DNA from: Termitomyces sp. T153
Taxonomy: Eukaryota > Basidiomycota > Agaricomycetes > Agaricales > Lyophyllaceae
Length of the DNA: 21,217 nucleotides
NCBI GenBank assembly: GCA_018296165.2
Contig: JACKQL020000265.1
Location: 1-21,217 of the forward strand
Direction: 5' to 3'
Shown here: positions 1-7,686 of the stretch, piece after piece
Position numbering within the stretch: the first letter of the stretch is position 1
How the letters are laid out: every line of letters starts with the position of its first letter
Translations under genes and position numbers: made by a program
The notes under the pieces: model-generated
Databases searched by the model: none
Told to the model about the DNA's origin: nothing
Seen by the model: only the letters and a program-made list of their open reading frames with translations

Positions 1-216
1 TATGTCGGGCTCCCGTGCTAGATGATGGTGAGAAGGAGAGTTGGACGAGGAGAGTTGGACGAGGAGAGTTGGACGAGGAGATGAGTGGTAGAGGAGGAGA
101 ACTGTTGATTCACACTTTATTTTCTGAGAGTTCGGATTAGTCTGCGAGCAAATAGATATATTTGGTCGCCCAAGCTCTCTCGCACGGAATCCCGAGAGGG
201 AAACCGCACTCAAGCC
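1..216 (-). repeat. Ngaro split repeat B2 (outer copy)
   Basis: This 216-bp segment appears identical to 615-830 by eye. It is the terminal B copy of the element in minus-strand reading. Because A2 and B1 are joined by two extra bases (tc, 613-614) before the shared sequence starts, B2 probably continues at least a little beyond the window edge. It contains three tandem 14-bp units (38-79). Confidence 0.9.
38..79. repeat. three tandem 14-bp units
   Basis: The unit gagttggacgagga occurs three times in a row at 38-51, 52-65 and 66-79, and again in the B1 copy at 652-693. It is an internal microrepeat of the B repeat with no evident function. Confidence 0.9.
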
Positions 217-306
217 GGCACAGGCGAGTAATGTACGAGACAAGTGCTACGTGAGACAAGAGAAAAACAAAACAATGAGAGGGGTAAGTGGATATGAGGG
301 GTGGGA
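217..306. other. 90-bp spacer between A2 and B2 of the Ngaro element
   Basis: This purine-rich sequence lies between the end of the B2 homology (216) and the start of the A2 homology (307). It is found only once in the window: it is absent next to A1 (internal side, 4692) and next to B1 (831). I see no gene in it. Confidence 0.6.
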
Positions 307-612
307 GAGAGAAAGAATCGAGTCCAAAAGGACTGACGAGCTCTATGTCAGTGGGGAAAAGGAAGCAGGACGTGAGTTATAACAGACCTGACGAGCTCTA
401 TGTCAGTGGGGAAAAGGAAGCAGGACGAGGACAGGGGAAGCTGTAGCTGAGATTACATACAAAGTCCGTCGAGAGAAAAAGACAAAGCGACCATTGTCAA
501 CAGTGCGACAATGGTGTGATATGATAGGAGGGCGTACGCGACGCGTTAGGCACGATCGAGGGAGGGTCGTGCCGCTTACATAGACGTCGATCAAAGGCTT
601 TTGATCGTGACA
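307..612 (-). repeat. Ngaro split repeat A2 (inner copy)
   Basis: This 306-bp repeat matches 4693-4998 base for base except position 456 (C here, T at 4842). It joins directly onto B1 through the dinucleotide tc at 613-614. It contains a duplicated 40-mer (333-372 and 388-427) and two short inverted repeats: accattgtc/gacaatggt at 490-498 and 507-515, and ggcacga/tcgtgcc at 549-555 and 567-573. These could fold into hairpins. Confidence 0.93.
333..427. repeat. duplicated 40-bp unit inside the A repeat
   Basis: A 40-bp unit containing gacgagctctatgtcagtgg occurs at 333-372 and again at 388-427, separated by 15 bp. The same pair is present in A1 at 4719-4758 and 4774-4813, so the duplication predates this insertion. 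In element orientation it lies in the transcribed leader, upstream of gag. Confidence 0.9.
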
Positions 613-619
613 TCTATGT
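578..619. repeat. imperfect palindrome spanning the A2/B1 junction
   Basis: The left arm acatagacgtcgatcaaa (578-595) is complementary to the right arm (600-619), apart from a small bulge around 608-611, with a 4-nt loop (596-599). The A2/B1 junction (612/613) lies within the right arm. At A1 (to 4998) the terminal part of that arm is replaced by host DNA, so the full palindrome exists only where A and B are joined. A recombinase site is an inference. Confidence 0.75.
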
Positions 620-830
620 CGGGCTCCCGTGCTAGATGATGGTGAGAAGGAGAGTTGGACGAGGAGAGTTGGACGAGGAGAGTTGGACGAGGAGATGAGT
701 GGTAGAGGAGGAGAACTGTTGATTCACACTTTATTTTCTGAGAGTTCGGATTAGTCTGCGAGCAAATAGATATATTTGGTCGCCCAAGCTCTCTCGCACG
801 GAATCCCGAGAGGGAAACCGCACTCAAGCC
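615..830 (-). repeat. Ngaro split repeat B1 (inner copy)
   Basis: This 216-bp segment appears identical to 1-216. It follows the recombinase gene directly in element orientation: the last sense codons and the TGA stop of that gene lie at the start of B1 (826-824). It abuts A2 on its other side, giving the B1-A2 arrangement characteristic of Ngaro elements. Confidence 0.93.
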
Positions 831-1969
831 ATGGAAGGAGCGAACAGCAGAGACGGAGGCTCGAAATTGTGCGCGTGAGGAGCGGCCAAGTGGAGACGTG
901 AAGAGAGGCTCAAGATTCGCTCTCGTGGGATGTCAATGTATAGCTTGAAGGCATCGCTACGCCAACGCCCGAGTAGCTGAATTTCATGATCGGCGTACCC
1001 CACTGCAGCAGCGGCTGTGGCTGCACCACGGCGGAAGCTATGGCCTGAGTATTGCGAAGGGTCGGTGCCACAGTCCAAGAGCCGCCTTTTCAGCGTGTCA
1101 ATAAAAATCTCACGGGAAAGGGGCGAGCCGTCCGGGTTTGAAAAGAGTGCAGCATCACATGGCTTGGGATCGACCACAAAGAGTGTATGGAGTGCTGAGA
1201 CCGGGCAAGTGGAGGAATTAGGGGGCGCTCTCGCCAGCAAGATGGTTACGCCTTTGCGAAATGGGTCAGTTTTAGAGGCGGGGAGGTCAATCCTGACATG
1301 GGAAGGGGATTCAAAGGATGGAAGGAATGTGACGGACCCACGTGTGAGGTGGGATACAGGGCTAAACCTCTCGTTACGCCCAAGCGTAAACTCACCACAG
1401 CGCAGAAATCCAGCCCATGCCGTTTTAAATGCTGCATCAAAGGAAGCTTCGAATGGGCTTGAAAGATCGCCTGCAACTGATGCTAGTTTCTGCAGGATGC
1501 CGAGTGTGATAGGCTGTTTGGGGTTACGCTCGCGCTCGCCATGGTACCGCTTGATGCCCCGAATGACTCTACGTACTGTCTCTGACTCACAGGCTCCAAA
1601 GGGAAGGCCCTCGTCGACGTGGAGGGAACGGACAGCGGAGAGGTAGCTTTTGATGGTCTTGGGCTGGAGGGCCCGATCCCCGAGGGAGCAAACCCATTCG
1701 ACGATAGCTCGGTCTGTGGCAGGGAGGTAGCGCCCAGGCTCGCTGAGGACGCTAGGGGTGAGGCGGCAGAAGTCGATGTATGATTTTTGACCGGTTGAGT
1801 AGGTCTTCCTGGTGCTCGTGGCCAGTCCATGCCACAGGTAGAAGGCTGCTCGAGGCGACAAGTTAGCGTGCGCTTCAAACCAATAAGTTGGGATTTCCGT
1901 GCTGAGGGTACGCGGGGAAGGTCTGGAGCGAGCTGGAATAATCTGCTGTACTGAAAGCGAGAGGCAGCG
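824..1969 (-). CDS. Ngaro tyrosine recombinase (phage-integrase fold)
   Basis: Catalyses site-specific integration of the circular cDNA intermediate, replacing a DDE integrase. Counting from the TTG at 1861, the expected active-site residues are all present: Arg154 in FLRCGEF, Lys197 in ASKTDP, His274 and Arg277 in GHSFRRGA, Trp300 in LLGRWRS at the His/Trp position, and nucleophile Tyr308 in FKLYID. An N-terminal core-binding (SAM-like) region precedes them. The frame is open from 1969 (after a TGA at 1972-1970) but contains no ATG until three codons before its stop. It overlaps the pol frame by about 490 nt in the -1 register, so expression probably depends on a -1 shift from pol or on splicing. 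The coding part looks intact. The stop lies in repeat B1. Confidence 0.92.
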   Translation of the reverse strand, partial: RCLSLSVQQIIPARSRPSPRTLSTEIPTYWFEAHANLSPRAAFYLWHGLATSTRKTYSTGQKSYIDFCRLTPSVLSEPGRYLPATDRAIVEWVCSLGDRALQPKTIKSYLSAVRSLHVDEGLPFGACESETVRRVIRGIKRYHGERERNPKQPITLGILQKLASVAGDLSSPFEASFDAAFKTAWAGFLRCGEFTLGRNERFSPVSHLTRGSVTFLPSFESPSHVRIDLPASKTDPFRKGVTILLARAPPNSSTCPVSALHTLFVVDPKPCDAALFSNPDGSPLSREIFIDTLKRRLLDCGTDPSQYSGHSFRRGAATAAAAVGYADHEIQLLGRWRSDAFKLYIDIPRERILSLSSRLHLAAPHAHNFEPPSLLFAPSMA

Positions 1970-3657
1970 TCAGCAAGCGCGTTTTCTTCAGACGGAATCC
2001 AAACAGGAGAAAAAGAAAAATTGAGACAAGCAGCGAGCATGGTGATAGTCCTTAAGACTTGCATGCTATGGACAGAGTTTGCCGTTCCCATTGTGAGCCA
2101 AGCTACCACGGCTGAGTTGTCACAGAAGAAAACTACGTGATGCCCACTCCATGTGTCTCCCCAGCAGAGAATCGCGTGAAGAATTGCAAAGATCTCTTTA
2201 AATTGGATATCGCGGTTCCTGAAACGTCGAGGGACTCTTGCAGAGAACCACTGGTTCAAAACAACTCCTCCCAGGCCCTTCCGCCCACTCGCATCTGTGT
2301 AGACCGACACACAAAGCCTCGATGGGTTTATTAGCATAATGCCATTCCATGATGCGCTGAACGTCGTCCACCAGCGAATGTCAGATGCAGCAGACTTGGG
2401 AATATGGCGCACAGCAAACGGGGACTTGAAGGAACTAGAGAAATCAAAGAGACGTCGGAGGAAGGTTCTTGAATGCGGGATGACTTGAGAAGCAAATTGT
2501 AAGAAACCCATAAGCTCCTGCAGCTCGAGGAGGGAGCAGACTCGTCGAGATGACCATGCTTCCAGTAGTTCTAATAAGTATGCCAGCTTTTCTGGAGGTA
2601 AACGAGCCTCCATCGCGACAGAATCAATTTCCAATCCAAGAAACTCAAGCTTGGTAGTTGGCCATATCGTTTTGGAATCTTGGAAGGAGAGCCCCAGCTC
2701 CCTTCCAAGGCCAGAGACCCATTCAACTGCTGCATTTGACAGTGACGGAGGTGACAGTGGGGAGAACATAAGGAGAAAATCATCAAGATAATGACGGAGA
2801 TAAGCCGGAATATGGCGCTGGATGATCCAGTGAAGAGCCTCTGCAAAGAGGTTGAAGATATACGGCGCAGACTTCAAGCCAAAAGCCAGTACGACGAGAT
2901 AATAGAATTTTGAGCCCCAACTAAAGCCAAGAAAGTGCCAATCTTCCTGCCGAATGGGGATGTGGCGAAAAGCATCCCTAAGGTCAAGCTTGGCCATCAA
3001 CGCACCATGGCCAAGGTACCGCAGGTCCTCAAGAGCTTTTCCGAACATATCATATACGATATGACCTTCGCTGTCAGGTATGCCATTGTTGACCGAGGAC
3101 TCTTCTGGCCACGACAAATGATTAATTAAGCGCAGCTTTCCAGGGTTTCTCTTGCGGCTCACTGAGCCCAGCGGTGAGCAGCGGAAATCCGGAAGAGGAG
3201 GGGAATCAAAAGGGCCCACAGCATGAGACTGTTCAATGAGGGAATGCACGGCAGCATCAACGAATTCCTTGTTGTCAAGTGCCGATTTGAGATTGACACA
3301 TGACTGGGGGTGATCTTCACCAACGAATCCGATAGAGGCACCAAATTTAATTATATTGAGCAATGAGGATACAAATACAGGATCTGGATAATCAAGAAGA
3401 TAGTACCGCCAAGCATCAATTACAAGGGGGGAGGAGATGGGGGCGGATGAAGGAGGTCGAAGCAAAGTATTGTTGCAACGAGGATCAGTGTTGGGACGCA
3501 GTGGTGCTGAGCCCGAAGGAAAGAGATGAGAATTTGGAAGGTCTGAGGTGAAATTTTCAGAAGGAGGAGGGGGAAGTGTCGAGGCAGGGGAAGACAATGA
3601 GACCGAGACCGTGGATAAAACCTGCTTGGTGGGTCGTGTGCCCACCACGACGCGCCT
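1483..3657 (-). CDS. Ngaro pol: reverse transcriptase and RNase H
   Basis: Copies the element RNA into cDNA. Counting from codon 3648 as residue 1, RT motif A is AKLDLRDAF (about 219-227), the FGLKSAPYIF block is near 256-265 and the active site is HYLDDFLLMF (YLDD at 287-290). The RNase H domain shows YTDASG (450-455), FKEIFAIL (Glu near 484), FFCDNSA (Asp510) and NALADAASR (Asp near 560). All catalytic acids are present and no stop interrupts the domains. The frame is the same as that of gag, separated only by a TGA at 3660-3658. No ATG occurs before residue 201, which lies inside the RT domain. The GTG at 3648 is therefore an unlikely real start, and readthrough from gag is more plausible. 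Beyond about residue 565 the frame overlaps the recombinase frame and is probably not functional protein. Confidence 0.93.
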   Translation of the reverse strand, partial: RRVVVGTRPTKQVLSTVSVSLSSPASTLPPPPSENFTSDLPNSHLFPSGSAPLRPNTDPRCNNTLLRPPSSAPISSPLVIDAWRYYLLDYPDPVFVSSLLNIIKFGASIGFVGEDHPQSCVNLKSALDNKEFVDAAVHSLIEQSHAVGPFDSPPLPDFRCSPLGSVSRKRNPGKLRLINHLSWPEESSVNNGIPDSEGHIVYDMFGKALEDLRYLGHGALMAKLDLRDAFRHIPIRQEDWHFLGFSWGSKFYYLVVLAFGLKSAPYIFNLFAEALHWIIQRHIPAYLRHYLDDFLLMFSPLSPPSLSNAAVEWVSGLGRELGLSFQDSKTIWPTTKLEFLGLEIDSVAMEARLPPEKLAYLLELLEAWSSRRVCSLLELQELMGFLQFASQVIPHSRTFLRRLFDFSSSFKSPFAVRHIPKSAASDIRWWTTFSASWNGIMLINPSRLCVSVYTDASGRKGLGGVVLNQWFSARVPRRFRNRDIQFKEIFAILHAILCWGDTWSGHHVVFFCDNSAVVAWLTMGTANSVHSMQVLRTITMLAACLNFSFSPVWIPSEENALADAASRFQYSRLFQLAPDLPRVPSARKSQLIGLKRTLTCRLEQPSTCGMDWPRAPGRPTQPVKNHTSTSAASPLASSASLGATSLPQTELSSNGFAPSGIGPSSPRPSKATSPLSVPSTSTRAFPLEPVSQRQYVESFGASSGTMASASVTPNSLSHSASCRN

Positions 3658-4527
3658 TCATGTCTTCTTGCAATCCTTCTCTGGATGGTCTTTAGCTCCA
3701 CATTTGCGACATTTGTGGACACGACCATCAGGGCATGGGGAAATGGTGCAGGAGCCTTTATTGTATGCAAAGCAGGTTTCGGAGCTGACATCCCGATCTC
3801 GCCTCCCTGTAGACTTGCGCACAGAGCTCATTGCACGTGCATTCCCTAGGCAGAATTCTGTCAAAAGTAAGTCGTCAGGCCTTGCCCAGCCTGCATAAGA
3901 CCCGGTGAGCATTTCTTGACGACGGCTGAGGTGGAAATGGACATGGTATTGGAGGACTGCCGTCCACTCATACTTCTGGTTAAGACTCGTGAGGTGGGAG
4001 ATGTACCTGGCAGCTCCATGGCCTATGACGAATGTGGCGTGCGCATCACCAGAAGAGGCTGCAAATGCCTGGAGGACAGAGAAATACGTGGTCAAGGGGA
4101 TGAGAAGGTTATGGAATGTCGGGTAGTCTTTGGTGCCAGTAAATCTCGTGCCATTGGAGTCAGTGCGCTCCATGTCCGCACGACGAAACTTTGACGTAGG
4201 GTCAAGTTTGCACAAGTCCAGAGGGCGGAACTCGTGCCGGGCAATGTCCAGGAGCGTGCTTGTCTCAATAGCGGGAAAGAGCGCAGGTAAGGACTTACCA
4301 GCGGGAGACTGATCCGTGGAAATGAAGGCTGGGAACGAAGGTGGGGGGTTGACTTGGGTTGCAAGAGGCGTCGTGAGGCCTGGAGACTGGTTCGCCAGGG
4401 CAGCAAAAGCCCGAAACATGGTCATCATGCCAGCAAGCGCGGCATCACTGCTTTGAGTTGTCGTCGTGTCCTGCGGCTGAAATTCCAAGGGATCGGGGCT
4501 GGCTCCTGGCTGGTCAAGCTCGGGCAT
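3658..4527 (-). CDS. Ngaro Gag-like protein with zinc knuckles
   Basis: Structural nucleocapsid-like protein of the element, 289 aa from the ATG at 4527. I chose this ATG as the first in-frame methionine. The frame is open further upstream to the internal edge of A1, where the sequence ttctttctctccgcag resembles a splice acceptor, so a longer or spliced N terminus is possible. The C terminus carries a Cys-rich region starting CFAYNKGSC followed by CRKCGAKDHPEKDC, a CX2CX4HX4C knuckle near the end, as in other DIRS/Ngaro Gag proteins. The central part is Ser/Pro/Thr-rich and then helical. The stop TGA at 3660-3658 is in frame with pol. Confidence 0.85.
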   Translation of the reverse strand: MPELDQPGASPDPLEFQPQDTTTTQSSDAALAGMMTMFRAFAALANQSPGLTTPLATQVNPPPSFPAFISTDQSPAGKSLPALFPAIETSTLLDIARHEFRPLDLCKLDPTSKFRRADMERTDSNGTRFTGTKDYPTFHNLLIPLTTYFSVLQAFAASSGDAHATFVIGHGAARYISHLTSLNQKYEWTAVLQYHVHFHLSRRQEMLTGSYAGWARPDDLLLTEFCLGNARAMSSVRKSTGRRDRDVSSETCFAYNKGSCTISPCPDGRVHKCRKCGAKDHPEKDCKKT

Positions 4528-4692
4528 GGCTGCAGACTGTGTTGGTGAAGGTGTAAGTGAAGGAAGATGTGACGATAAAGGTGATGGAGGAGGGGATGGT
4601 GTTTGACGGTAGCTTGCTGGGGCAAACCGACCGTTTGGGAGGCGAAGACGACTCAATGTACACGTGGTGCCTGCTAAAAGACGCGTCCTGCG

Positions 4693-4998
4693 GAGAGAAA
4701 GAATCGAGTCCAAAAGGACTGACGAGCTCTATGTCAGTGGGGAAAAGGAAGCAGGACGTGAGTTATAACAGACCTGACGAGCTCTATGTCAGTGGGGAAA
4801 AGGAAGCAGGACGAGGACAGGGGAAGCTGTAGCTGAGATTATATACAAAGTCCGTCGAGAGAAAAAGACAAAGCGACCATTGTCAACAGTGCGACAATGG
4901 TGTGATATGATAGGAGGGCGTACGCGACGCGTTAGGCACGATCGAGGGAGGGTCGTGCCGCTTACATAGACGTCGATCAAAGGCTTTTGATCGTGACA
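4693..4998 (-). repeat. Ngaro split repeat A1 (outer copy, 5' end of element)
   Basis: This 306-bp repeat matches A2 (307-612) with one difference (T at 4842, C at 456). Its outer end at 4998 marks the boundary with host DNA 3' of ATP1. In element orientation it should contain the promoter and transcript leader, but I recognise no clear TATA box. Confidence 0.93.
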
Positions 4999-5368
4999 GG
5001 TTTGTGAGATACCTCCTTAGCAATGCAAGGCCACCGGCAAGACCTGGGCAACGAAGTGTATCTCGCATGCATGACAAGCTGCTACCGCCCTTTATAATTC
5101 TCTAATCTGGATAAGGTCTAACCGTGGCGTATCCTTACCGATAGCGACTGTAACTAGGTTATGAGCGTAGGTAGACACCATGATAGTAACATAGTAACAT
5201 ATAGCAACACCTATCCCTTACTTCCACCAAGTCGAATGAAGTCCACAGTTCAGTTGTCATCAAAAAAATGTGCCCGCACAGCAAGAAGAAAGCGGTTTTA
5301 TTTTGAATTCGACGACTAGACATCATCGAACATCTAGAGCATGCACGCAATTATATCCTAAAGTAGTT
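4999..5368. other. ATP1 3' flank with Ngaro insertion boundary; no gene seen
   Basis: These 370 bp lie between the Ngaro element and the ATP1 stop codon. The part nearest the gene should be the ATP1 3' UTR. No open frame here has recognisable similarity, and no tRNA or repeat is visible apart from short AT-rich runs (for example gtaacatagtaacatatagc near 5186). Confidence 0.6.
5297..5302 (-). terminator. possible ATP1 polyadenylation signal (AATAAA)
   Basis: On the minus strand AATAAA lies about 67 nt beyond the ATP1 stop codon, within cgaattcaaaataaaaccgc. Spacing and orientation suit 3' end formation, but fungal signals are degenerate, so this is tentative. Confidence 0.35.
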
Positions 5369-7543
5369 TTACGAAGTGAAAGATGCAACATGGTCCTCGA
5401 CGATCTTCTTGATCTTGCCCTCCATCTCAGGTGTCACGGTGCCAGTGGAAATTTCGGCAAGGAGAGCGGATTGTGATGTGTAGAGGTGTTGACGGAACTC
5501 AGCTTCCCAGGCAGTGATCTTCTCAACGGGGATGCTGTCGAGCTAAAAAAATGTTTACTTAGATTCGATGTAACAATGTAAAATAGGTGACAAATGACGT
5601 ACGAGACCGTTGACACCGGCATAGATGATGGGGACCTGGACCTCCATGGGCAAGGGCTGGTATTGGCCTTGCTCTATACAAGAAATGAGTCTCACATTGA
5701 TAGACTCAGAATTTTGGGCTTACTGAGGAGTTCAGTGAGACGGGCACCACGAGAAAGAAGGAAACGGGTCGAGGCATCGAGATCAGAACCGAATTGGGCG
5801 AAGGCAGCGACTTCACGGTATTGCGCAAGGTAGAGCTTGAGCGAACCAGCGAACTTCTTCATGATCTTGCTGTTGACAAAACGTGAGTAAATGCCCAACA
5901 CAAGCCTCAACAATCTTACGTCTGGGCAGCCGAACCGACACGAGACACGGAGAGACCGACGTTGATGGCGGGGCGGACACCACGGAAGAAGAGTTCAGCC
6001 TCCAAGAAGATCTGGCCGTCGGTGATGGAAATGACCTAATGGGGCAAAGTAAGCAAGGAAAAAGTCGGAGCAGAGGACGCAACAAACGTTAGTGGGAATG
6101 TAAGCGGACACATCACCACCCTGGGTTTCAATGATGGGGAGAGCAGTAAGAGATCCTCCACCGAATTTGTCGCTCATCTTGGCAGCACGTTCGAGGAGAC
6201 GGGAGTGAAGGTAGAAGACATCACCAGGGTAAGCCTCACGACCGGGGGGACGACGGAGAAGAAGGGACATTTGACGGTAAGCGACGGCCTGCTTGGACAG
6301 ATCATCGTAGATGATGAGGGCTTTTGAAAGACGCATCAGTAGAATTGTTGAGAAAAATTAACGATAGTCTGACCGTGCTTGCCGTTGTCACGGAACCACT
6401 CTCCCATGGCGCATCCAGAGAAGGGAGCAAGGTATTGGAGAGGAGCAGCCTCAGAAGCGGTAGCAGCAACGATGATGGTGTACTTCATGGCGTCGTTCTC
6501 TTCAAGGGTCTTGACAAGCTGAGCAACGGTAGAGCGCTTCTGGCCAATAGCAACGTAGACACAGTAGAGCTTCTTGGTCTCATCCTGGCCGTCATTCCAC
6601 CTCTTCTGGTTAAGGATAGTGTCGATAGCGACAGCAGTTTTGCCAGTCTGACGGTCACCAATGATCAGCTCACGCTGACCACGACCAATGGGCACCATGG
6701 CGTCGATGGGCTTAATACCAGTCATCATGGGCTGGTTGACGGAACGACGGGGCAAGATACCGGGGGCCTTGAGAGATGCACGGCGGCGCTCAGCAGCCTC
6801 AATGGGACCCTTGCCATCAATGGGGTCACCCAGAGCATCAACGACACGTCCAAGAAGACCAGGGCCGACGGGAACATCGACAATCTGGCCAGTACGCTTG
6901 ACGGTGTCTCCCTCCTTAATGAGACGATCGTTACCGAAGATGGAGACACCGACATTGTCGGCTTCCAAGTTCAAACACATGCCACGAACACCAGATGAGA
7001 ATTCCACCATCTCTTCGGCTGGTAACGGTAAACAGGTCAAGGGTCACTCAAAAAACGCGCCTCGGGAGAAATGGACTAACCTTGCACGTTACGGAGACCC
7101 CAAACACGGCCGATACCGTCACCGACACCTAAAATTTGAATTGAGGCGCGTTTCACAATTCACTGGGGAGGTGTGCTCACTCAGAACCCGACCAGTCTCC
7201 TCGACGTTAGCGCCAACAGCTGTGCCGGCAATGCGAGACTCAAGAATAGACGAGACCTCGGAGGCGGCTTTGGGTGACGTGTAAGAAAACGCAGGAGAGA
7301 GCGGAAAGAGAAAGAGAAGAGCGCGTTGTCAGCTGAGGAGTTTCCCTGAGGCATTGTGGAGGAGTATACGCACCGGCCTTCGCGGTAGCATACGAACGGG
7401 CGACAACGGGAGTGGAGGCCTGTAATTCATCGCGAATGGATAATTGAGAAGGGAGAATATATGGGAAAAAAGAAGGAAACACAGACCTTGGCAGCGGCCG
7501 CGAAACGGGCACGCGCCGAGTTTCTAATGGCAATGCGGTGCAT
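5369..7543 (-). CDS. ATP1: mitochondrial F1Fo-ATP synthase subunit alpha
   Basis: Nuclear gene for the alpha subunit of the F1 catalytic head, located in the mitochondrial matrix. Ten exons: 7543-7487, 7419-7374, 7267-7181, 7128-7081, 7018-6374, 6320-6088, 6035-5920, 5869-5724, 5673-5603 and 5542-5369. All nine introns are GT-AG (50-106 bp). The exons sum to 1623 nt, 540 aa plus stop, close to the usual fungal length. The N terminus [19 protein letters not shown] is a basic amphipathic targeting presequence, followed by ARSYATAKA. The P-loop GDRQTGKT is at 200-207, the family signature [10 protein letters not shown] at 394-403 and the arginine finger Arg404 in SRVGSAAQ. The protein ends in DHVASFTS. 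I chose this ATG because it gives the presequence in frame with exon 2. No disruption is seen. It is divergent with the bL21m gene. Confidence 0.97.
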
Positions 7544-7686
7544 GGGGAAGGAGGTGGAAGTAGGATATGGGTAGGGAAGTTTTCGGTTTGACCAGCACAA
7601 TCGGCGTTAGTCGGAAGATTCAGGCGGAGCTTCAATTCCTAAATTTCACACAACACGAAAACGTCGTCGCTGCCAGTGTCCACACG
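7544..7686. promoter_or_regulatory. short bidirectional promoter region between ATP1 and bL21m
   Basis: Only 143 bp separate the two start codons, so both promoters and both 5' leaders must lie here, or within the opposite gene. No TATA box is evident. Short GGAAG/GTAGG-type runs are present, but I assign no factor to them. Confidence 0.6.

Larger units (their letters stand above)
1..4998 (-). mobile_element. Ngaro-like tyrosine-recombinase (DIRS-order) retrotransposon, nearly complete
   Basis: Read on the minus strand the order is A1 (4998-4693), gag, RT/RNase H, tyrosine recombinase, B1 (830-615), A2 (612-307), a 90-bp spacer and B2 (216-1). This split direct repeat layout, an RT/RNase H without integrase and a C-terminal tyrosine recombinase are the known hallmarks of Ngaro elements, which have been described in fungi. 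I see no methyltransferase-like domain of the DIRS1/PAT type. The right edge is well defined, because A1 and A2 both end at the same base (4998 and 612). The left edge is at or just outside position 1. The A copies differ at one site and the B copies show no difference, so the insertion is recent. No target-site duplication is expected for this class, and none can be tested because the left flank is missing. Confidence 0.93.

Noticed and set aside
333..427. CRISPR-like pair of 40-bp repeats
   Set aside because: Only two units with one 15-bp spacer, copied identically in A1 and A2 of a eukaryotic retroelement.
1017..1646. 209-codon plus-strand frame across the recombinase gene
   Set aside because: It is the antisense shadow of the tyrosine recombinase, whose catalytic residues are clear on the minus strand.
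1..4998. Crypton or plain tyrosine-recombinase DNA transposon
   Set aside because: A full RT/RNase H and zinc-knuckle Gag accompany the recombinase, and split direct repeats are present.
6324..7284. Long plus-strand frames opposite ATP1
   Set aside because: They are antisense to conserved ATP1 exons and show no protein features of their own.
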